From: Planococcus sp. 107-1
GTDB taxonomy: Bacteria; Bacillota; Bacilli; Bacillales_A; Planococcaceae
Direction of reading: 5' to 3'
DNA length: 64,000 nucleotides
NCBI RefSeq assembly: GCF_021513255.1
Contig: NZ_CP090977.1
Coordinates: 2,108,001 to 2,172,000 of the forward strand
Positions 41,954-52,633 of the stretch are shown piece by piece. The position numbers and the translations under genes are program-made. Under the pieces are notes generated by a model. The model saw nothing but the letters and a program-made list of their open reading frames with translations. It did not search any database and had not been told where the DNA came from. Numbering within the stretch: position 1 is the stretch's first letter; every line of letters starts with the position of its first letter.

Positions 41954-43618
41954 ATGGCATTTGATGGATTATTTACAAAAGCGATGACAACAGAGCTTCA
42001 GCAACTGGTGTCGGGCAGGATTTCAAAAGTTCATCAGCCTAATCAGCTAGAACTATTATTGCAGATCCGTTCTCAACGGCAAAACCATAAATTATTAATT
42101 TCCATCCACCCTTCCTATTCGCGCATACATATGACGGGCATGGCGAATGTTAATCCGTCAGAGCCGCCGATGTTTTGCATGCTGCTGCGGAAACATATTG
42201 AAGGCGGTGTGATTACGGAAGTGGTCCAGCACGAAATGGACCGGCTGATTATTTTAAAGATCAAAGCGAAAAACGAAATCGGCGATGACATTGAACGGGA
42301 ACTCCATGTGGAAATGATGGGGCGCCATTCAAATGTCATTTTAGTCGATGCCGAGCGCATGATGATTCTCGACAGTTTGAAGCATTTGCCGCCGAGCGTC
42401 AATACATTCCGAACCATTTTACCGGGACAGCCATACGTCTTTCCGCCGTCCCAGGAAAAAAAGGATCCATTCGGAGCAGCTGCGCAATTGGCCGCGCTTG
42501 ACGAAAAAGAAATCGTCAGCCAGTACGCTGGATTTTCTCCATTAAATGCACGTGAACTGCATTACCGGATGGCGCAAGCAGACGATAAACAAAAAGCGGC
42601 TGAAGCGTTTTTGGCGGCTTTCTCCGCTGCTGATCCTCGGGGCTATTACGTGGAACATGAAGGGAAAAGTTATTTCTCCGCTTCCTCGCTTACACATATT
42701 AATGGAAACGAGCTTGGGTTTGATAATTTGGGTGAACTATTGGACCGGATGTATTTTGCCAAAGCGGAACGCGACCGGGTCAAACAGCAAGCTGGGGATC
42801 TGGAACGCTGGCTTCAAAACGAAATCGCCAAATTGAAATTGAAATTGAAGAAATTGAAAAAAGAACAAGACCAAGCGGAGAAACGCGATTTGCTGCAATT
42901 AAATGGAGAATTGATCATGGCGAATCTCCACCGGATCACGAAAGGCATGAAAGAAATTGAAGTGGACAATTACTATACGGATGAAAAAGTAATGGTCACT
43001 TTAGATCCGCGAAAAACGCCGATTGAAAATTCCCAGAAGTATTATTCGCGCTATCAAAAAGCTAAGACGGCGCTCGTCAAGACGCAAGAGCAGATTGAAA
43101 AAACGGTAGATGACATCAATTACTTTGAAACGCTGATGCAGCAAGTCCAACAAGCAGGCATTTCAGACATTGAAGAAATACGGGAAGAATTGGCGGAGCA
43201 AGGATTCATGAAGGCCCAGAAATCGAAGAAAAAGAAAAAACCGACCAAACCTTCTGTCGAACCCTATGTGTCTAGTACAGGCGTTCCGATTTCCGTCGGT
43301 AAAAATAATAAACAGAATGATTACGTGACATTCAAAGTCGCATCAAAATCCGATACATGGCTCCATACGAAAGACATCCCAGGTTCGCATGTCATTATCC
43401 ACAGCAGCGATCCGGATGAAACAACGATTCTGGAAGCGGCGGCCATTGCTGCCTATTTCAGCAAAGCCCGTGAATCTTCTTCCGTACCGGTAGACTACAC
43501 CGAAGTGCGACAAGTGAAGAAACCGAACGGGGCCAAACCTGGATTTGTTATTTATTTTGAACAAAAAACTGTTTTTGTGACACCTGATGAAGATCTGGTC
43601 ATTAAATTAAAAAAATAA
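41954..43618 (+). CDS. rqcH: Ribosome quality-control protein RqcH (NFACT family, YloA/FbpA)
   Basis: Binds 50S subunits blocked with nascent chain-tRNA and adds C-terminal alanine tails for degradation. The NFACT-N domain starts MAFDGLFTKAMTTELQQLVSG; the tRNA-binding Asp-Arg pair is in QHEMDRLII (D96, R97). A coiled coil follows near residues 275-400, and the C-terminal NFACT-R domain has KVASKSDTWLHTKDIPGSHVII. The ATG 41954-41956 has an AGAGGG site; the six-codon extension upstream does not. About 554 residues. Older annotations call this fibronectin-binding protein. Confidence 0.95.
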   Translation: MAFDGLFTKAMTTELQQLVSGRISKVHQPNQLELLLQIRSQRQNHKLLISIHPSYSRIHMTGMANVNPSEPPMFCMLLRKHIEGGVITEVVQHEMDRLIILKIKAKNEIGDDIERELHVEMMGRHSNVILVDAERMMILDSLKHLPPSVNTFRTILPGQPYVFPPSQEKKDPFGAAAQLAALDEKEIVSQYAGFSPLNARELHYRMAQADDKQKAAEAFLAAFSAADPRGYYVEHEGKSYFSASSLTHINGNELGFDNLGELLDRMYFAKAERDRVKQQAGDLERWLQNEIAKLKLKLKKLKKEQDQAEKRDLLQLNGELIMANLHRITKGMKEIEVDNYYTDEKVMVTLDPRKTPIENSQKYYSRYQKAKTALVKTQEQIEKTVDDINYFETLMQQVQQAGISDIEEIREELAEQGFMKAQKSKKKKKPTKPSVEPYVSSTGVPISVGKNNKQNDYVTFKVASKSDTWLHTKDIPGSHVIIHSSDPDETTILEAAAIAAYFSKARESSSVPVDYTEVRQVKKPNGAKPGFVIYFEQKTVFVTPDEDLVIKLKK

Positions 43619-43626
43619 GTTTATGC

Positions 43627-43660
43627 TCCCGCAGACATTTTTATGTTTGCGGGATTTTTG
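43627..43660 (+). terminator. Terminator after rqcH
   Basis: TCCCGCAGACA (43627-43637) and TGTTTGCGGGA (43644-43654), then five T. Confidence 0.92.
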
Positions 43661-43693
43661 CGGTTTACTGTGTGGTTTGACCACCGCTATTAA

Positions 43694-43718
43694 TTGGGCA
43701 AACAGACAAATTGCCCAA
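43694..43718 (+). promoter_or_regulatory. Inverted repeat overlapping transporter promoter (possible operator)
   Basis: TTGGGCAA (43694-43701), nine bases, TTGCCCAA (43711-43718): a perfect 8-bp inverted repeat whose right arm contains the -35 box. The regulator is unknown. Confidence 0.55.
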
Positions 43719-43739
43719 ACCCCTTTAACATGCTATCTT
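43711..43739 (+). promoter_or_regulatory. Promoter for the amino-acid ABC transporter pair
   Basis: TTGCCC (43711-43716), 17 bases, TATCTT (43734-43739) with TG one base before the -10 (extended -10). It lies 31 bases before the start codon. Confidence 0.6.
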
Positions 43740-43770
43740 TTATAGGAATGAAAATTAGGAGGTATACATA

Positions 43771-44619
43771 ATGTTGAAAGCGTTAACATGGAAGAACGGG
43801 ATTGCCGCTGTAGGCATCCTCTCTCTTGGATTACTGGCAGGCTGCAGCAACGGGGACCAAGAGGAAGAAACTTCGGAAACGAAAAGTGCTTGGGATGAAA
43901 TTCAGGAGAAAGGTTCGCTCAAAGTGGCCACTTCCGGGACCTTGCTTGCCACTTCTTTTAGAGATGCAGAATCCGATGAACTGACCGGATTTGAAGTGGA
44001 AGTCGTACGTGAACTTGGCGAACGGCTCGATTTGGAAATTGAATTTACAGAGCTTGGATTTGATGAAATGTTGACGAGCGTCAACACCGGGCAAATCGAT
44101 ATCGCAGCCAATGATATTGAAATCACCGAAGACCGCTTGGATAATTTCATTTTCTCCATACCGATTAAATATTCTTACGGCACGGCAGTAGTCCGGAAAG
44201 ATGATCTTTCAGGCATTAAAACCTTGGAAGATTTAAAAGGAAAGAAAGCTGCGGGTGCTTCCACTTCAATTTATATGGAAATTGCACGTGATTACGGAGC
44301 GGAAGAAGTGACTTACGACAATGCAACAAATGAAGTTTATTTGCGCGACGTGTCAATCGGACGGACAGATGTCATCCTTAACGATTATTACCTTTCCACT
44401 TTCGGAGTTGCTGCATTCCCAGAACTGAATATCACCATTCACCCGGATATTAAATACAGCCCATCAGAAGTTGGACTGGTGATGAATAAAGACAACGAAG
44501 AGTTGGCGGACAATGTCAATCAGGTTCTGGAAGAAATGCTTGAAGACGGCACCATTTCCGAAATCTCCGCTGAATTTTTCGGCGGTGCAGATGTCTCCGT
44601 CAAACCCGATATTGAATAG
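43771..44619 (+). CDS. Amino-acid ABC transporter substrate-binding lipoprotein
   Basis: A 282-residue solute-binding protein. Signal peptide with lipobox LLAGC (Cys25), so it is anchored outside the membrane. The type II periplasmic fold of the polar amino-acid family is clear: LKVATSGTLLATSFRD, GFEVEVVRELGERL, ANDIEITEDRLDNFIFSIPI, KAAGASTSIYMEIARDYG. General form is like the cystine and polar amino-acid binding proteins (TcyA type), but the ligand cannot be read from sequence. AGGAGG site. The permease gene follows 20 bases on. No ATPase gene is nearby. Confidence 0.9.
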   Translation: MLKALTWKNGIAAVGILSLGLLAGCSNGDQEEETSETKSAWDEIQEKGSLKVATSGTLLATSFRDAESDELTGFEVEVVRELGERLDLEIEFTELGFDEMLTSVNTGQIDIAANDIEITEDRLDNFIFSIPIKYSYGTAVVRKDDLSGIKTLEDLKGKKAAGASTSIYMEIARDYGAEEVTYDNATNEVYLRDVSIGRTDVILNDYYLSTFGVAAFPELNITIHPDIKYSPSEVGLVMNKDNEELADNVNQVLEEMLEDGTISEISAEFFGGADVSVKPDIE

Positions 44620-44639
44620 GCACACGAGGAGGATTTTGA

Positions 44640-45317
44640 ATGGCTGACATCGAATGGGGCTTGCTGTTTGACCCGCAGCTTGCAATCGAGTCTCTTCCTT
44701 ATGTTTTGGAAGGAATCTGGTACACGCTTTTAATTTCACTGGTCAGCATGGGACTCGCCCTCATCATCGGATTTTTCCTGGCGCTTGCAAGAACTTCGAA
44801 ATTCAAGATTCTTCAATGGCCAGCCCGCCTTTATATCTCTTTTATGCGCGGCGTTCCAATTTTGGTTATTTTGTTTTTGCTCTATTTTGCGTTGCCGGTC
44901 ATCGGCATTGAATTTTCAGCATTGCAAGCAGCACTTATCGGTTTTACGATCAATTGCGCTGCTTATATCGCAGAAGTTTTCCGCTCTTCCCTCGCTTCAG
45001 TGGACAAAGGGCAATGGGAATCTTCCACAGCACTCGGCTTGAGCTATTGGCAAACGATGAGGCGCATCATTTTGCCTCAATCGGTGCGCATCGCGGTTCC
45101 ACCGCTTTCCAATGTGTTTCTCGACCTCATCAAAGCATCTTCTCTGGCTGCAATGATTACAGTGCCTGAAGTTTTCCAGAAAGCGCGAATTGTCGGCGCA
45201 CGTGAATACGATCTCCTGACTCTTTTAATCTTAGTTGCGTTAATCTACTGGGCCATCTGTTCAGTGATGACCATCTTCCAGAACTATATGGAAAAACGTT
45301 ATGCAGACTATTTGTAA
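44640..45317 (+). CDS. Amino-acid ABC transporter permease
   Basis: A 225-residue HisM/GlnP-type permease with about five membrane helices. Family blocks: YVLEGIWYTLLISL, FMRGVPILVILFLLYF, AAYIAEVFRSSLASVDKGQWESSTALGLSYWQTMRRIILPQ; the last part holds the EAA loop that contacts the ATPase. GAGGAGG site. It pairs with the binding protein upstream; in related cystine systems an ATPase gene normally follows, but here a terminator follows instead. Confidence 0.92.
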   Translation: MADIEWGLLFDPQLAIESLPYVLEGIWYTLLISLVSMGLALIIGFFLALARTSKFKILQWPARLYISFMRGVPILVILFLLYFALPVIGIEFSALQAALIGFTINCAAYIAEVFRSSLASVDKGQWESSTALGLSYWQTMRRIILPQSVRIAVPPLSNVFLDLIKASSLAAMITVPEVFQKARIVGAREYDLLTLLILVALIYWAICSVMTIFQNYMEKRYADYL

Positions 45318-45338
45318 GAAATTTAAATGAAAGACAAA

Positions 45339-45385
45339 AAAATGCCTGAAACACCTGTTGTCCAACAGAATGTTTCGGGCATTTT
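45339..45385. terminator. Bidirectional terminator between permease and VOC gene
   Basis: AAAATGCCTGAAAC (45339-45352) and GTTTCGGGCATTTT (45372-45385) pair, with T-rich tails on both strands. It serves two convergent genes. Confidence 0.85.
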
Positions 45386-45390
45386 CATTT

Positions 45391-45791
45391 TCAGCTTTCC
45401 GGCATATACATCACTTCCCAAAGGTGGCCGTCGACGTCCTGGAAACTCCAGCCGTACATATACTCATCGTCCATCTTGTCATTTGACGCTTTGCCGCCTG
45501 CTTCAATTGCCGTTTGAACCATCTCATCCACTTCCGCTTTACTGTCTGCCGAAATGGCCACGATGACTTCCGTAGCCGCCTTAGAATCCGTTAACTGTTT
45601 ATTGGTGAATTTCAGAAAAAATCTTCAACCAAAAGCATTACGTAGATATGGTCCCCGACTATCATACAGGCTCCTTTTTCGTCGGTCATTTCATCATTAA
45701 AGCCAAAACCGAGTGCAGTAAAAAAGTCGATTGATTTCTGCAAATCCTTCACCGGCAAATTGACATAAATCTCTTTCGCTTTCCTGGCCAT
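45391..45791 (-). CDS. VOC family protein (glyoxalase/bleomycin-resistance fold; frameshifted here)
   Basis: From the ATG 45789-45791 (GGAGGG site) it reads MARKAKEIYVNLPVKDLQKS, then DFFTALGFGFND. At 45616-45621 the coding strand has six T; a seventh gives LVEDFFLKFTNKQLTDSKAA and continues to WSFQDVDGHLWEVMYMPES and a TGA at 45391-45393. That is about 133 residues with the paired beta-alpha-beta-beta-beta form of VOC proteins. Related proteins are annotated as glyoxalase-like or extradiol dioxygenase-like; substrate unknown. Confidence 0.88.
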
Positions 45792-45861
45792 TTTATCCCT
45801 CCACTCCCATTTGATCAATTCACTCCTTTTATTCGCCGAAAATCATTCGATTCCTCTATTT

Positions 45862-47545
45862 TCACATCTGTTCAGGCGCACCAATTCCAAGCAGCCTTAA
45901 CCCCTCTTTTAGAACGATGGCAGTTGATGAGACCAAGGCCAGTCTGCTTCCCAATTCCGCATCTACCTGCAGAATTTTCACTTGGCTATAATATTTATTG
46001 AAATCCTGAGCCAATTCAATCAAATATTTAGCGATTGCTGAAGGTTCGTTGTGATGGAAGCTTTTTTCAATGATGTCCGGGAATTCGAGCAGCTGTTTCA
46101 CCACTTGCCAGCTAAACGGATCGTCCAGGCCTTCAACCGCTCCATGATCGCCTCCCGCTTTATGCAAGATCGAACAGGCCCGTGCGTACGTATATTGGAC
46201 ATATGGTCCTGTAGCGCCTTCAAAACGAAGCATATCTTGCAGCGAAAATTCCACATTCGTCATCCGTTCGTTGCGGAGATCATGGAAAATCACGGCACCG
46301 ACGCCAACCATTTCAGCAACTTGCTGCTTGTCTTTCAGCTGGGGATTCTTCTCTTCAATATTTTGTTCAGCCAGTTGGATGGCTTCTTGCAGAACTTTTT
46401 CCAGAAGCACAAGGCCGCCTTTTCTGGTCGACATCTTCTTGCCGTTTTTCAAGATAAAGCCGAACGGAATATGCTCCATTTCTTCTGCAAAGGAGAAGCC
46501 CATCTTTTTCAAAGTGTAAAAAACTTGCTTGAAATGCAAAGTCTGTTCTTGGCCTACCACATATAAGGCTTTCGCGAATTGGTAGTTCTCTTGGCGGTAT
46601 ATAGCGGCTGTCAAATCCGCGTTGCATATAAAGTAGCGCCGTCTGATTTTCTGATTAACAGCGGAGGCATGCTCTCTTCCGACAAATCCACCACTTCAGC
46701 CCCTTCGGAAGCACTCAATAAATTCTTTTCGGCCAATAGCGCAATGGTGTGCTGCATTTTATCGTTGTAAAAAGCTTCACCGTTCAATGAATCAAATGAT
46801 ACGCCAAGCAATTGATAAATCGTATTGAATTCCTGAAGCGATTCGTCTTTGAACCATAGCCAAAGCCGTTTTGCCTCTTCGTCGCCGTCTTCTAATTTCT
46901 TAAACCAGCTTCTTGCTTCGTCGTTTAACGCGGATTCTTTTCTGCTTCCTGATGAAATTTCACATAAAGTTCCAGCAATTCCTTGATGGGCTGCTTTTGC
47001 ACAGCATCTTCGTCGCCCCATTGTTTATAAGCCACGATCAATTTGCCGAATTTTGTGCCCCAGTCTCCCAGATGGTTGATTTTCACCGGTTGATAACCGC
47101 ATTTTTCCGCTATTTTTGCCAGCGAATTCCCGATGACCGTTGACCGCAAATGCCCCATCGAAAAAGGTTTTGCAATATTGGGGGACGAAAAATCGATGAC
47201 GATATTTTTCTGTTTGCCGAACTCATGCTGTCCGTAGGCGTTTCTCTTCATCTTAATTTCTTCGATCACGGCTTTACTTTCCACTTTCTTATGGAAAAAC
47301 GCATTTATGTAGGCACCGTCTGCTACGACTTTTTCAAAGGCTGAATGGCTGATACGCGGTGCTAGCTCTTGTGCGATTTTGGGAGGTGCTTTTCTCATCA
47401 TTTTTGCTAAAGCAAAACAAGGAAATGCCAAATCGCCTTGCCCTTCGAATTTCGGCTTTTCAATCAGTTGCTGGATTTCGGATAAATCCATTTTCCCTTC
47501 GATTTTTTCTTCAATGGCTTGTGCAAACTCTGCTAAATTTTTCAT
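45862..47545 (-). CDS. argS: Arginine--tRNA ligase (two frameshifts here)
   Basis: Class I synthetase. HIGH-type motif in SPNIAKPFSMGHLRST near residue 125, HLGDWGTKFGKLI, KMSTRKG as the KMSKS counterpart, and the C-terminal DALR anticodon-binding domain ending LRLLGIGAPEQM. First break: about 46930-46933, one G lost, repaired as EKNPALNDEARSWF. Second: 46617-46618, one G lost, repaired as YATRDLTAAIYRQE. The repaired protein is 561 residues, in the normal range. The ATG 47543-47545 has an AAAGGAGAG site. A T-box leader precedes it. Confidence 0.95.
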
Positions 47546-47569
47546 TTTCTCTCTCCTTTTTAAAAACAA

Positions 47570-47806
47570 TAGAAAAATCCCGCCTCTAAATAAATTTAGA
47601 GACGGGATTCCCACGGTACCACTCTGATTGCCCTAACAGGCCAGCTTGAAAAAGATAACGGATTCCTCCGACTGCACCCTACTTTCATTTCAGGGAGTTT
47701 CTCAGAAGTGCGCTTCATTTTGAATTCAGCTATCAGGCTTCCACCATCCCCGACTCGCTAAAGCTTTCTTCAAAACTACTCTCTTCATCACAGAATTTTT
47801 GGTTAT
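47570..47806 (-). ncRNA. T-box leader, arginine specific
   Basis: Minus strand carries the T-box AGAGTGGTACCGTGGG (47609-47624), then a terminator with arms AATCCCGTCTCTAAAT / TTAGAGGCGGGATT and a T run (47570-47608). Upstream are Stem I features: GATGAAGAGAGTAG, then AGCGAGTCGGGGATGGTG. The specifier loop reads GAAG-CGC-ACTTC, with CGC (47710-47712), an arginine codon, followed by A as is typical. Uncharged tRNA-Arg would stabilise the antiterminator and turn on argS. Confidence 0.93.
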
Positions 47807-47813
47807 TTTTGTT

Positions 47814-47842
47814 ATTCTAAGCGAAAACCGGAAAAGAGTCAA
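47814..47842 (-). promoter_or_regulatory. Promoter for the argS T-box transcript
   Basis: Minus strand TTGACT (47837-47842), 17 bases, TAGAAT (47814-47819), placing the start a few bases before the T-box leader. Confidence 0.75.
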
Positions 47843-47865
47843 AGCTATTTTGAAATCTTTTCGAT

Positions 47866-48144
47866 TTACGCCTTTAAAGAATCTACGTAATTTTTAGCAT
47901 CCAACAAAGATAAGCCAAGGGACTCTCGCGCCATTTTGACTGCTTCGATGTTTTTCCCTTGAGCCAACAGCTCGCGAAGTTCTGAATCGACTTTCGGATC
48001 TTCAGCAGGCTCGCCTTTGCGTAAAGCATCGATGTTTTTTTGCATTGCGGCCATTCGCTTTTCCATCGCCTTAAACCGTTCATTCACGGAGGAATAAAGT
48101 AAAAGCATTGCTGCCAACACAACCCCTATTATCAGTAAGTTCAT
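47866..48144 (-). CDS. Small membrane-anchored protein with L7/L12 C-terminal-like domain
   Basis: 92 residues. One N-terminal membrane helix (LLIIGVVLAAMLLLYSSV), a short coiled coil (FKAMEKRMAAMQKNIDALRK), and a C-terminal region NIEAVKMARESLGLSLLDAKNYVDSL that resembles the helix-turn-helix of ribosomal L7/L12 C-terminal domains. Similar small proteins are annotated in Firmicutes as L7/L12-like or hypothetical; function unknown. It lies 33 bases after dsdA and may share its transcript. Confidence 0.75.
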   Translation of the reverse strand: MNLLIIGVVLAAMLLLYSSVNERFKAMEKRMAAMQKNIDALRKGEPAEDPKVDSELRELLAQGKNIEAVKMARESLGLSLLDAKNYVDSLKA

Positions 48145-48177
48145 TTCCTATCCCCTTTCCTTTCTCTATAAGCTTAT

Positions 48178-49500
48178 TTACAATAGTTTTTTGCCTTTTT
48201 CATAAAATTCCATCCGTTCATTTTCTGGCACGAGTGAGCCTCCAGTTGCCCAGACGATATGCACAGCTTTCGATTCGTCTATCCCGTGCTTCTGCAAATA
48301 ATCGGTTTTCATCAATTCCGTTGGTCCCTTTAGCCCTGCAGCTGCTGAAGGTTCGATGAAAATCCCTTCGCTGTCCCATAAAAGAGCCAGCCATTTGAAG
48401 AGATCATCATCTTCGATTGTATAGACGCCACTGACGAGATGTTCACTAATGGAAGAAGCGAAACTGGATGGGCGCCCTACTGCTAAACCGTCCCCTTCTG
48501 TCCGGTTATCAATGCCGAAATCCTGAACGCTGACCTTTTCTTTTTCACCAGTGCCCAAGCCGATCAAAACTGCCGGCGAATGGGTCGGTTCAACAAAAAA
48601 GCAATGGGCTGCATCTCCAAAAACCTGTTTTAAGCCGAACGTAATGCCTCCAGGTGCTCCGCCTACGCCGCAAGGCAAATAGACGATTAAAGGATGCTCT
48701 TCGTCAATTTGTACATTCGCTTGTTCCAATTGCTCTTTTAAGCGGAAAGCCGCAACACTGTATCCGAGGAATAAAGGCTTTGACTTTTCATCATCCACAA
48801 AATAAGCATAGGGATTTTTTCGCGTCTGTTCCCTGCCTTCCGTAATGGCTTCACTAAAATCACCTAAAAATTCATGGACGATTGCGCCTTTTTGCCGAAG
48901 CAATTCTTTTTTCCAAGGCTTCGCATCTGCCGACATATACACAGAAGTCTGGAACCCAAGCTTTGCTCCCATGATGCCGATGCTCAACCCCAAATTTCCT
49001 GTTGAGCCGACGCCGATTGAGTACTGGCTAAAAAATTGATTAAACGCGTCACTCAGGAATTTTTCATACGAATCATTTTCAGCTAAAAGCCCGGCATCCA
49101 TTGCTAAATTTTCTGCATGCTGCAAAACTTCAAAAATGCCGCCACGCGCTTTCACCGACCCGGCAATCGGCAGCTCACTGTCGCATTTCAAATATAAAGC
49201 GCCTCGCACTTCTGCTGTACTCCGCCCATTTAAAGCATTTTTCATTTCAGTTATCTCGCGAAGCGGCGATTCGATAATGCCATCTCCTGTTTCAGGAAAA
49301 GCTTTTGCAAGAAACGGTGCAAACCGTAGCCATAGTTGAGCAGCTTGCCCCATGTCTTCCTTGGATACAGCGAGTGGAGGAAGCTCCTCCATTTTTTTCA
49401 GTTTCGGATTTTGCCAGAAGAGCGGCTCTAATGACATCGCTTGGTCCAATACGGGAAAGCGCCGCTGCCACTCTTTGAGTTGATGCTCGGTAAAAGGCAT
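48178..49500 (-). CDS. dsdA: D-serine ammonia-lyase (D-serine dehydratase)
   Basis: PLP enzyme that turns D-serine into pyruvate and ammonia. The PLP lysine is in GSVKARGGIFEVL near residue 118, the phosphate-binding loop in GVGSTGNLGLSIGI near 170, and PCGVGGAPGGITFGL near 280. FVEPTHSPAVLIGL, DNRTEGDGLAVGRPS and ATGGSLVP also match DsdA. 440 residues, the normal length. AAGGAGG site before the ATG. It is separated from the pyr operon by that operon's terminator. No DsdC-like regulator or D-serine transporter is present. Confidence 0.95.
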   Translation of the reverse strand: MPFTEHQLKEWQRRFPVLDQAMSLEPLFWQNPKLKKMEELPPLAVSKEDMGQAAQLWLRFAPFLAKAFPETGDGIIESPLREITEMKNALNGRSTAEVRGALYLKCDSELPIAGSVKARGGIFEVLQHAENLAMDAGLLAENDSYEKFLSDAFNQFFSQYSIGVGSTGNLGLSIGIMGAKLGFQTSVYMSADAKPWKKELLRQKGAIVHEFLGDFSEAITEGREQTRKNPYAYFVDDEKSKPLFLGYSVAAFRLKEQLEQANVQIDEEHPLIVYLPCGVGGAPGGITFGLKQVFGDAAHCFFVEPTHSPAVLIGLGTGEKEKVSVQDFGIDNRTEGDGLAVGRPSSFASSISEHLVSGVYTIEDDDLFKWLALLWDSEGIFIEPSAAAGLKGPTELMKTDYLQKHGIDESKAVHIVWATGGSLVPENERMEFYEKGKKLL

Positions 49501-49602
49501 GGTTTCATTCCTCCTTGTTGTTTAGACCATAACAAAAAACGGCTGAAAAATCATGGAATTCCAAGAATTCCTCTCAAATAAAACTCCGTTTCCCTATTAC
49601 CG

Positions 49603-49632
49603 AAAAAAAGCGGGCCGCATGGGCCAGCTTTT
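49603..49632 (-). terminator. Terminator of the pyr operon
   Basis: AAAGCTGGCC and GGCCCGCTTT pair around a short loop, then seven T on the minus strand, 15 bases after the pyrE stop. Confidence 0.88.
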
Positions 49633-49646
49633 AGTATTTCCTGCTT

Positions 49647-50272
49647 TTACTTTAAGGTGCCTGCCTTTAATCGTTCATGCCAATCGGCAAGCATCGGCAA
49701 ATCCTTTTCCTGAATGGCGCCGTTTGCTCTCGCTTCCTCAACAAGCGCCGGAAAATCCGTCAGTGTATGGAACGTAAATCCAGCCGCCGTGATGGCTTCA
49801 ATCGACTGCGGCAAATCGTATGTAAAAATAGCGGCAATCCCGAGCACTTCAAAACCAGCCGCTTTTAATCCTTCAGCTGCTTGAAGAACCGAGCCCCCTT
49901 TGGAAATCAAATCCTCGACAACAACCACTTTTTTGCCTGTCTCGATTTTCCCTTCGACCATATTGCCTTGGCCGTGCTCTTTTGGTTTGGAACGAACGTA
50001 GACCATCGGCAAATTGAGCCTGTCGCTGACCCAGGCAGCATGCGGAATCCCCGCTGTCGCTGTTCCCGCTACCACTTCACATTCCGGATAGAATTCCTCG
50101 ATCAATTCGGCCAAGCCTTTGGCGATTTCTTTTCGCACTTCCGGATAAGACATGGTGAGGCGGTTGTCGCAATATATCGGTGATTGGACACCGGATGCCC
50201 AAGTGAACGGATTTTCCGGACGCAATTCAACGGCTCCGATAGTAAGTAATTGGCGTGCAATATGCTGTTTCA

Positions 50273-50276
<4 letters not shown>
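49647..50276 (-). CDS. pyrE: Orotate phosphoribosyltransferase
   Basis: Joins orotate to PRPP, forming OMP. PRPP motif [19 protein letters not shown] near residue 115, plus [18 protein letters not shown] and [12 protein letters not shown]. 209 residues. Two ATG codons in a row open the gene; the first overlaps the pyrF stop (ATGA). Last gene of the operon. Confidence 0.97.
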
Positions 50277-52629
<2,353 letters not shown>

Positions 52630-52633
<4 letters not shown>

